A program made the position numbers and the translations under genes. From contig MWCX01000016.1 in the NCBI GenBank assembly GCA_002070265.1, positions 1 to 64,000 on the forward strand: a stretch of 64,000 nucleotides of DNA, in the 5' to 3' direction. The stretch is from Bacteroidetes bacterium ADurb.Bin174. GTDB lineage: Bacteria > Bacteroidota > Bacteroidia > Bacteroidales > Paludibacteraceae. Shown here in pieces: positions 1-8,200 of this stretch; positions within the stretch are counted from its first letter, which is position 1, and each line of letters opens with the position of its first letter. Under the pieces are notes generated by a model. That model was not told where the DNA came from and ran no database searches. It saw nothing but the letters and a program-made list of their open reading frames with translations.

Positions 1-1989
1 GTGTATCGCCTCTATGCGCAAATTGAAATTATTTTTCTTTTTATAATTTGGAAGGGTTCTCAGATTTCCTTCTACGCCACCAACAGTAATATCAGATATA
101 GCACCCGTCTCAGGGTCTTTATAAAATTTCAGAACCCGTACGCTTTCATTGTTGTTGTTGTTGATGTCAACTGCATAATACACAGAATGGTCTTCATTGG
201 CTCTAAATACTAAACCTCCAGCCTGGGTGTTCTGACTTAAGAATTTGATGTCAGCTTCATACTTGAAGTTTGCTGCTGAAGTGACAGAAAAATAGGGTGA
301 ATTGCCGCTGCCTGTTCCTCTTAATCCTTCAGATGTAATCCTCCAATAGCCGGTAGTTCCTTTATCTTGCTTCCAATCATAAGTGTTGGTTCTGAATTCT
401 CCGTCATTTCCCGAATCTTTGATAAGAACAAGGATGTCTGAAACTTTAGCCTTGCTGTTGTAAGTTAACAGGCCTAACCTACCCGCCTTGTAGGCGGGAA
501 ATATTGCTTGTTTCACCTTTTCGTTGTTAAGATAAACTGTTAATCGACCCGTTTTGGTAAGTTCTATTTTAAACGGGATAGCCCGGGTTGTATTGATCTC
601 AAATTCTTGATTAAATAACTCAGAATCTCCTTCTCTAAATGATTTAATGGCAACTCGATTTTCGTTGACGATTCTTAATTCCGTTCCAAACCACCTATTT
701 CCTAAATCTCCTACTGCACCAAACACAAAAGACATCCTGTCGCCTTCCAGAATTTCAATCTTACCTTCATAGCTAAATGCTGCTGCGCTTACAGAACTGA
801 TAGCAAGATTGTTCCCTCCTTTCCTGTTGATAATGTAGCTGATGTCAGATTTAGAATAAAAACTATCTTTTCCACCCATGCCGGACAGTTCATCTTCCGA
901 TATTTGCTGTTCATTTCCGTTATCATGTGTTTTTACAATAAGGTCTGAAACTCTGGCTACAGCATTCCATGTTAAAAGGCCCCAGCGTCCACCTTGATAA
1001 TTATTAAGCGTAACTTCTTTTACTTGAGTGCCATTTAAATAAACTTTTAAGACATTATCTTCATTGATGTCGATTTTATAACCAATGGGTTTGGTGGTGT
1101 CAACGTCGTATTCTTCAACAAAAATATCTCCTCCATTATCCCCAACTTTAAATGCTTTTATCTGCACTTGATTTTCATTCTTTATCAGTAATTCGGATGC
1201 ATACCTATCTCCATCAGCTTTATATCCAAACACGAAGGACATTCTGTTTTGATCAACTTGCCAATTCAGTATCTCAACAGTACCTTCAATCGAAATTGTA
1301 GAATACTCTGTTTGAGATAGGACAAGATTATTCGCCTGGTTTTTTCTGAAAACGGTATAAATAGGTTTTGTTTCCGAGAAATCTCCGGTCAAATTTTCAA
1401 GATTTGCTTGAATGCCCGGAATGTCACCAATTTCTACGTTGATATTTGATACTTTAACCTTACTTTGAAAAGTAAGAACACCTAAATATCCAACTTTGTA
1501 ATTTGTGATCGTATGCTGATGACATAAATTGTCATTGACATAGATATTTAACTGGTCGCTTTCTGTTACAATAATTTTGAAAGGGATGGCTTGATTGGTA
1601 TTGACATTGGTTACTTTAATACGTTCGAAGAAAATGCCACCGTCATCTCCGTCTCTAAAGCCTTTCAGGTAGATTTCATTTTCTCCTAATCCTGCTCCGG
1701 ATCTCGCAATTTCGACTCCGTAAAAGCCATTTCCCGTGTATCCATAAACCAAAGAGAAACAACTTCCTTCCAGGAATTCAAACTCAACTTCGTAGCTAAA
1801 AGCGTCGGCTTTTGTTTGTGAAAGAATCAAATTATTCCATCCTGTTTTGTTAACGATGATAGATCCATCACTTAATTTATTGTGATCTCCATATAGCCCA
1901 TGTAAGTTTGTTTGGTAGGCAAACACTGATAATACAAAGTTTACCATTAAAAATAAGGCAAAAAATCTTGAGAGTCTAGTTTTTTTCAT
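1..1989 (-). CDS. Secreted repetitive beta-sandwich protein, C-terminus cut by the window edge
   Basis: The frame is open from an ATG at 1987-1989 down to base 1 (663 codons, no stop), so the C-terminus lies outside the window. Residues 1-23 form a signal peptide (MKKTRLSRFFALFLMVNFVL...). Then come three homologous units of about 150 residues plus a fourth, divergent one. Each unit has a W/NNLxLSxT start, a FSYE strand, a phrase like SFVFGY, an IPFKI strand and a GxLGLLTxxSxxKVSDI end. This is the pattern of concanavalin A-like or DUF1080/GH16-like sandwich domains, which often bind or accompany glycan-cleaving domains. It lies 19 bp after the T9SS-tail ORF of the GH172 gene, same strand, so they may be co-transcribed. 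A catalytic domain such as GH32 could lie beyond the edge; that is inference. Confidence 0.7.
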   Translation of the reverse strand, partial: MKKTRLSRFFALFLMVNFVLSVFAYQTNLHGLYGDHNKLSDGSIIVNKTGWNNLILSQTKADAFSYEVEFEFLEGSCFSLVYGYTGNGFYGVEIARSGAGLGENEIYLKGFRDGDDGGIFFERIKVTNVNTNQAIPFKIIVTESDQLNIYVNDNLCHQHTITNYKVGYLGVLTFQSKVKVSNINVEIGDIPGIQANLENLTGDFSETKPIYTVFRKNQANNLVLSQTEYSTISIEGTVEILNWQVDQNRMSFVFGYKADGDRYASELLIKNENQVQIKAFKVGDNGGDIFVEEYDVDTTKPIGYKIDINEDNVLKVYLNGTQVKEVTLNNYQGGRWGLLTWNAVARVSDLIVKTHDNGNEQQISEDELSGMGGKDSFYSKSDISYIINRKGGNNLAISSVSAAAFSYEGKIEILEGDRMSFVFGAVGDLGNRWFGTELRIVNENRVAIKSFREGDSELFNQEFEINTTRAIPFKIELTKTGRLTVYLNNEKVKQAIFPAYKAGRLGLLTYNSKAKVSDILVLIKDSGNDGEFRTNTYDWKQDKGTTGYWRITSEGLRGTGSGNSPYFSVTSAANFKYEADIKFLSQNTQAGGLVFRANEDHSVYYAVDINNNNNESVRVLKFYKDPETGAISDITVGGVEGNLRTLPNYKKKNNFNLRIEAIH

Positions 1990-2008
1990 ATCTGTATGTT
2001 GTTTAAAT

Positions 2009-2239
2009 TTAAAATTTAAATATTGAATATTTTTTGTCTTTCATCCAGTTTATTTGAAGTGTGTATAAATCATTTGGTAAATGATTGGTGTTTACGCTAT
2101 GATGATGTTTTTGGTGCACCAGTCTTCCATGCATGTTGTACAATGACAATGAGCTTGTAGATTTCTCTGATAATACTTGAATTTGTTTGTTCTTATACTG
2201 AATTTGACAGGAAGGCATTTTGTTTTCTTCGTAGCTGAA
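2009..2239 (-). pseudogene. T9SS sorting domain detached from the GH172 protein by an in-frame stop
   Basis: The frame of the upstream GH172 gene continues after its TAA (2240-2242) for another 76 codons to a TAA ending at 2009. The extension contains a typical T9SS type A C-terminal domain: a strand SLSLYNMHGRLV, then NTNHLPNDLYTLQI and a final basic-aromatic KYSIFKF. An internal ATG at 2216-2218 would give a 69-residue orphan, which lacks a signal peptide and makes no sense alone. The simplest reading is that one nonsense change cut the sorting signal off the enzyme. Sequencing error or readthrough are alternatives. Confidence 0.65.
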
Positions 2240-4339
2240 TTAATTATCAAAACCAGGAATGATTTGTATGCAATCTAAACCGATTAATGTTTTCTCACCT
2301 TGTGTCTTTTGATTAGTTCCTGTGAGTGTTATTTTTAATTCGATAAATCCATCATCATTGGGCATAAACTCACCGATATCGACAGGACCTGAATGACTTA
2401 CGGACGAGGCATATCCGTCATATGTAACAGGTGAAAGTTGTCCGTTAACTGTGAATGAAAGCATTCCAAAATCATTTGCCTTCGTTAAATATAGAATTAT
2501 ATGTTGCCGAACTTTAGCTAAATTTTCAAATCGAAATAAAACATAGTCTCCTATTTCTCCATGTTTTAAAAGAAGCTGATAAAATCCGCTCCACTCCCCG
2601 CTTGTAAAGGGTGTCATATCTTGAATGACCATCTCAAAAGATGGAGACACGTCAAGAGGAGAGATTTGTTCAAACTCAATTGCGTTTGGTATTTTATAAA
2701 CTCCGGATTCAGGCATTATGTAATCAATGGCATCCAATCCTGAAATATTTTTAGCTTTTGCATTATAATCACCATACCAGAAAATGGTAGTAGAATAGTC
2801 TACCGCTCCGGGTTTCCAACTTAGCATTTCTAAATCGAATTGAAACATATTTTTAAAAGGTATTGCGTCCAAATTACGACTCCTGAAAAATGTATTGTAT
2901 CCATGTGAACTTGGTTTGTCTGCCCGTGGTGCTCCTCCAAAAGGTGTTTGGAAAGGGATAACCGGCGCCCATGAACAATTGTAGTAGTCTTCTGTCCCGG
3001 TACCAAAGTGAGAAGGAAATATGTCGTCATCAACCCAAATTTTCTCATCTCCTTCACCATACCATCTGGGAGAATAATTGAAGAGAGATAAAACATCCCC
3101 CATATAAACTCCTTTCCCTTCAATATAAGCAAAGTTCCAATCATAAGCATTTGAAGGATTGTTTTCATGTCCACAAACAACTAAGGGAAGATTGTTTTCC
3201 TGTTTCCAAGATGCATGAAAATACAGTGTGTTGTCAATCCAGCTATGTTCTTCAATATTGGCACTTACAAAAATGTGTACACTTTCGTTAGAATGGTTCG
3301 TGAGTATAATTTTGCCGTCATTTTTATACGGCATAAACCAACGGCTTGTTATACTTCCTTTTCCATCAGAGTCCAAATACCAACTTTTTACGTTTGGAGC
3401 TCCCAGTCCTCCCCCGGAAAACTCCCCCAATGGAACCCATGAAGTCTTTTTTTTGTCAAACTCAGTTTCCAGAATTATTTTTCTCATAAGTTGTTCGTAT
3501 AGCTCCGGCTGTTCTGTTTTGACAACAATTTTGATGGTGTTCACGGCATATTCACCTTGTGGTAAATTAATGCAGATATGTTCGTTAGGATTTAGTGTTG
3601 TTTCTGTTTTTTCGGTTAAATTTTTTTTGTGGATTAACGGTTGTAGCAGGATTGAATTTACTGTTTGAATTTTTGAGAGATTTTTTTCGTATACATCATA
3701 GGTGAAAGTTTCAATGGAAGTATCGTGTGGATAAGTCCTGTAGTTTATGGCATAATACCTGGGAGGTGTTGAGGTTGAATTGTGTTCTTCAAAGGTGATT
3801 TTACAGCTTTGCGCATACGAAATAGGCAAAAATAAGGTACTTCCTCCTCTTCCGTCGAATTTTGGATCATAATTAGGGTGTGCCTGGCGAAGGCCATTTC
3901 CTGCTTGTATATTCCATTTCATTAAATCATAAGCAGGGATAGTCCAGTCAGGCAATCTGTTTCCGTCAAAATAAAATCGCAGTGTTCCATTTTTGTTGGT
4001 GCTGGTCATCCATATTCTTGTGATAACGCCGGGACCAGATTGATCGAATAACACTTTTTCACTTCTTCCGGATATAATATCTGTTCTGATAAATCCGAAT
4101 CCGTCATCGTTTGCCCACCATCCCGGAGCATGTGGTGCGACTGATCTTCTATCATAACTACTTTCTTGTCCTGCCGTGTAGGTGGGAAAGTTTGATGCGG
4201 TCTTGAAACAAACAATTTCATCGAGTAATGACTCATAGCTGACCGCTATGGAACCAGCCGCAGAAGCCTTGTGTTGTGCGTCGGGTAAAAACAATACGAA
4301 CACAAAGAGTGATAAGCACAAAGAAAAAGTTTTTTTCAT
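2240..4339 (-). CDS. GH172 (DUF2961) family glycoside hydrolase, secreted
   Basis: This 699-residue protein has a signal peptide (KKTFSLCLSLFVFVLFLP, about residues 2-26). The body matches DUF2961, now GH172, whose characterised members act on alpha-D-arabinofuranosides or difructose dianhydrides. Visible landmarks are the ETASF-like start (CFKTASNFPTYTAGQESSYD), GPGVITRIWMTS, LRFYFDGN, YYAINYR, the SRWFMPY segment and FGTGTEDYYNCSW, which carries conserved acidic residues of the active site. A C-terminal module (about 565-699) looks like a jelly-roll carbohydrate-binding domain ending in LIGLDCIQIIPG. The T9SS tail expected for this architecture follows in the same frame after the stop. The substrate is not determined here. 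Confidence 0.85.
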   Translation of the reverse strand: MKKTFSLCLSLFVFVLFLPDAQHKASAAGSIAVSYESLLDEIVCFKTASNFPTYTAGQESSYDRRSVAPHAPGWWANDDGFGFIRTDIISGRSEKVLFDQSGPGVITRIWMTSTNKNGTLRFYFDGNRLPDWTIPAYDLMKWNIQAGNGLRQAHPNYDPKFDGRGGSTLFLPISYAQSCKITFEEHNSTSTPPRYYAINYRTYPHDTSIETFTYDVYEKNLSKIQTVNSILLQPLIHKKNLTEKTETTLNPNEHICINLPQGEYAVNTIKIVVKTEQPELYEQLMRKIILETEFDKKKTSWVPLGEFSGGGLGAPNVKSWYLDSDGKGSITSRWFMPYKNDGKIILTNHSNESVHIFVSANIEEHSWIDNTLYFHASWKQENNLPLVVCGHENNPSNAYDWNFAYIEGKGVYMGDVLSLFNYSPRWYGEGDEKIWVDDDIFPSHFGTGTEDYYNCSWAPVIPFQTPFGGAPRADKPSSHGYNTFFRSRNLDAIPFKNMFQFDLEMLSWKPGAVDYSTTIFWYGDYNAKAKNISGLDAIDYIMPESGVYKIPNAIEFEQISPLDVSPSFEMVIQDMTPFTSGEWSGFYQLLLKHGEIGDYVLFRFENLAKVRQHIILYLTKANDFGMLSFTVNGQLSPVTYDGYASSVSHSGPVDIGEFMPNDDGFIELKITLTGTNQKTQGEKTLIGLDCIQIIPGFDN

Positions 4340-4456
4340 GGTTTTATTTATAAGTTCAAGTTCTGATGTTGAAACTCGTTAAAAGTAAGAGGTTAAAAGC
4401 TGTGTTTCTGTAACATCTGTTGCATCTTCTTATATTTTTGATACAAAATAAATAAC

Positions 4457-4497
4457 AAAAAAGGGAAAACTTTGATTATTCAAGTTTTCCCTTTTTT
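4457..4497 (-). terminator. Rho-independent terminator of rplS
   Basis: A 16-bp perfect inverted repeat, AAAAAAGGGAAAACTT (4457-4472) and its complement (4482-4497), with a 9-nt loop. It lies just after the rplS stop and gives a T-run on either strand. It also separates rplS from the GH172 gene. Confidence 0.85.
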
Positions 4498-4524
4498 AAT
4501 TCTTTCATTACTGATAAGAAGAGA

Positions 4525-4872
4525 TTAGGTACGTCTTTCTTTGATTCTGGCTTTCTTACCGGTCAGCTTGCGCAGGTAATACAGTTTGGCGCGGCGTACT
4601 TTGCCATGTTTATTAACAGTAATTTTGTGAATAAATGGAGAATCCAAAGGAAAAATACGTTCAACACCTATGTTACCAGACATTTTACGAACCGTAAAAC
4701 GTTTGTTTCCTTCGTGACCGGAAATCTTGATGACATCACCACGGAATTCCTGGATACGCTCTTTGTTGCCTTCTGTAATGCGATAAGCTACCGTTACCGT
4801 GTCTCCTGCTTTGAATGCAGGATAATCTGTCTCTACTAAAAATGCCTGTTGGGCAATTTTCATCAAATCCAT
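4525..4872 (-). CDS. rplS: 50S ribosomal protein L19
   Basis: The 115-residue protein has the normal length and sequence of bacterial L19, located at the 30S-50S interface. Diagnostic stretches are [13 protein letters not shown] near residue 20, IQEFRGDVI, the [20 protein letters not shown] segment and the basic C-terminus [19 protein letters not shown]. It is a single gene with its own terminator downstream; the next gene upstream on the other strand is an initiator tRNA. The ATG start gives MDLMKIAQQ, as in other Bacteroidota L19 proteins. Confidence 0.98.
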   Translation of the reverse strand: MDLMKIAQQAFLVETDYPAFKAGDTVTVAYRITEGNKERIQEFRGDVIKISGHEGNKRFTVRKMSGNIGVERIFPLDSPFIHKITVNKHGKVRRAKLYYLRKLTGKKARIKERRT

Positions 4873-5070
4873 TGTTCTTGTTTTTTGAAATTAAATTTTC
4901 TACGCAATATTCACAGTTCTCACTTAGCTGTCAGAGATTGGGTAAAAAATCGGACTGCAAAAATATAACTTTTTTTTGAATTGGCAAAAGGGCTAATTTT
5001 TATTTTGATGCGCTAAGTAGAAATATCCCCACAAAATGTGACTAAAGTGTAAGATTTATCTTATGGATGA

Positions 5071-5100
5071 TTGGTTTTTCAAAAAAAGATATTATCTTTG
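5071..5100 (+). promoter_or_regulatory. Bacteroidota-type promoter of the initiator tRNA
   Basis: TTG at 5071-5073, a 19-bp spacer, and TATCTTTG at 5093-5100 match the Bacteroidota housekeeping consensus TTG-N19-TAnnTTTG. The tRNA starts 12 bp after the -7 box. Confidence 0.8.
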
Positions 5101-5111
5101 CAATCCAATAT

Positions 5112-5183
<72 letters not shown>

Positions 5184-5189
5184 CTAAGC

Positions 5190-5228
5190 AAAAAAGGGGT
5201 TGTCTTTACTTTTGAGACAGCCCCTTTT
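5190..5228. terminator. Bidirectional terminator, GGCTGTCT-type hairpin
   Basis: AAAAGGGG-TTGTCT, a TTACTTTTG loop, then AGACAG-CCCCTTTT form a 14-bp stem with one G-T pair. It serves the tRNA from the left and the giant surface-protein gene from the right. The same core (GGCTGTCT...TTTTGAGACAGCC) recurs at 17312-17340 and as a half copy near 13638-13655. Confidence 0.8.
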
Positions 5229-5244
5229 GTCGTTTGTTTTTAAG

Positions 5245-8200
5245 TTATTGTTCTTTAATTATCCTCATTGTGCTCACCCTTTCCCCTATCTCTGCACGCA
5301 CCATATAAATACCGGCAGGCAGGTGGGTGAGGTTGATTTCACGTATATCACCTGCGGCTTGGGTTACGACTGCACCGTGTATATTGTAGATACGAACGGC
5401 GGTAACCGCTTTCTCAGCCTGTATATGCAGGATGTCCCGCACAGGGTTAGGATAGAAAGTAACGGTATGGGCGACGAGTTTATCTATACTTGTTGCGGTA
5501 GGCTCTATCTTCACTGTATCCTTAACAATAGTACCGTTGGCATAGCAGATAGCCTTTTGAGTGGGATTAAATACCGCTCCTTCAGGCTCGATAATCTGAC
5601 AATTATCAAATTTTATTTCTTTAAATCCATAGATTGAACCATTGCTAGTCCCCTTCGCCGTTACAGCAGCATTATCAAAAATAAGTGTCTCATAGCCGGT
5701 ACCGCGAATACCGTACATGGGGCTTGTAACATTTACAGTACAATCTTTAATCGTAAGCGTGTCTGAAGCACAATCAACATTTATCCCAAAATCATTGGTA
5801 CGAGTGTTTTCTATATTAAGCGTACCGTTACCTTGAATGGTGCTGTTGTTGTTGACATCTATAAGTGACCAGCCGTTAGCTGTCAGATTATTTTCGCCGA
5901 CAACCTCTATTATAAGTCCATCAATGCTCGATTTAATTATATTTTGATCGCCTGATTTATTAATCATAACATTATTGAGAGTAAGAGTTTGGGTATCAGG
6001 GTTATAGCTTGCGGTTCCTGCACTTACACCGGGGATAGCGCTTAGGTTGTCCTTATTGGCACTGGTTACCTGCACGCCACAAATCCAAAGCTCGTAGGCA
6101 GGTAAGTAGTAGGTGGTGCCTATTTCCGGATTACCGGTGAAGGCGCCACCCGTTCCGGCAAACATATTAAGGTTCCAATCCGTTGCACCCGTTGCATCTG
6201 CATTAGCGGGAATACTCCACTCCAGTCCGGGACCTGTAGTGCTTAGCTTAATGCCTGTACAGTTTTCAAACATGGACCGGTAACAGGAGATAGCCAGTGT
6301 CGTAGCCGGTAGCTCCGGCAGACTTGTCAAGCTGGTACAACCGGAGAACATCTCGTTATAGCAGAATGGATTCAGCGTCATGGCAGGCAGTTCCGGTGGC
6401 GCAGTCAGCCCCGTACAGCCCGAGAACATGCCGATGTAACAGCCGGCGGCTAGCGTCATCGCCGGCAGTGCCGGCGCGTTTGTCAGGCTCGTGCAGCCGC
6501 TGAACATTTCCTGGTAGCAGGCAGGGGCCAGTGTGGTTGCAGGCAGTTCAGGCGCCGTCGTCAGTGCCGTACAGCCGTAAAACATCTCCCTGTAGCAGGA
6601 AGAGATCAGCGTCATCGCCGGCAGCACGGGCGCTTGTGTCAGAGAGGTGCAGCCTTCGAACATTTCCTGATAGCAGCCGCCGGTAACTGTTGTGGCAGGC
6701 AATGCCGGTGCGGCAGTCAGTCCCGTACAGCCCATGAACATACGAACGTAGCAGTTGTTAGACAGATTTGTCGCCGCCAGTTCCGGTGCACTGCTAAGTG
6801 CCGTACAGTTCTTGAAGAGGTTCGAAAAACAGATGGCGGCCATTGTCGGATGGTTGCCGGCTTCCACTATCGTGTAGTCAAGCAGGGTCTCGATGTTACC
6901 GGAGCAGGCAACCGATGCTGTATCGGCGTCAATTATCCAATAAGAGAGATTGCCGCCGGTGATGAGGGTGTTATTTTTCCCGCGGAAGTAGAGACGGAAC
7001 TCGCCGGCACCATTGTTCGCTGCAGTCGCGCCATCCCTGGTAAACGCATTCCAGTTTGTTGCATCGGTAGAGTAGAAAAGCTCTCCGTTCCACGACACCG
7101 CGCTCGGCGTGATCTTGAAGGTGTCCGCACTGGAAAAGGTGAGATAGGCATCCAAGACCGGAGGGGCCTTGGCTGTCGCCGTTGTGTCCGCGTCGGAGAC
7201 GGTGGCCTCGTATTCCGTGCCGCCCGCCGTGAAGTCATAGTTATCGTTGGGCAACCAGAGGTAGAGTTTGCCATTGTTGTCAGCAAAGAGGTCGTTTACG
7301 CCGTAGGTACCGAGTGATGTAATTACGACAGATGCATTGGGCGTAAGTTTCGGTACTGTTACGCACCAGACGCGCGCCGTGCCGTTGCTGGGCGCGGCCA
7401 TCGCAAAGTCGCCGTCTATGCGGATGGAGCCGCCGGTGAAGTGGTTCGAGCCGGAGATGTCCGGCGCGTTGCCGGTATCGCCTTCCTCCACGTTGCCAAG
7501 GCCGCCGCCGACGCCCGGTGCGCCGCCCGCGCCGCCGATTGCGAAGAGCGTTCCGCCGGAGACGGATAATGCCGCGCCCGCGCTGCCGGCGAGTTGCTGT
7601 CCGGTGCCGCCGCCGATGCCCGCGGCACACTTGCCGCCGGTAGCGATGACGTGGCCGCCGGAAATGTTCACTGTGCCGCCCGTTCCGGCGATGCCGTCGG
7701 GATTGCCGTCGTTATTGCCGCCGCCGATGCCCGCGCCATATTGTCCGCCGGTGGCTGTGACAGTGCCTCCACTGATGTTCACCGTGCCGCCCGCGTCGCC
7801 ATCGCCGCCGCCGATTCCCGCGCTCCAATTGCCGCCCATTGCTGTGACGTTGCCGCCGGAGATATTCACCGTTCCGCCGTTGCCGCCGTCGCTACCGGCA
7901 TAGCCGCCCGAACCAATGCCCGCGCCCATCTCGCCGCCGTTGGCCGTCACCGTGCCGCCGTTGATGGTCACTGTGCCACCGCCGCCACCCCCGCCGCCGC
8001 CGATTCCCGCACCGAAGAACTCACTGCCGTTGGCCGTCACGATGCCGCCGTTGATGGTCACCGTGCCGCACGCGCCGTTGTTGCCGCCACCGATGCCCGC
8101 GCCGTACTCGCCGCCGGTGGCCGTCAGCGCGCCCGCGTCATCGCCGGGCGCGTTGGTGATGGAGAGCGTTCGCCCCGCAGAGACTTCAAGGCCCGCGCGG

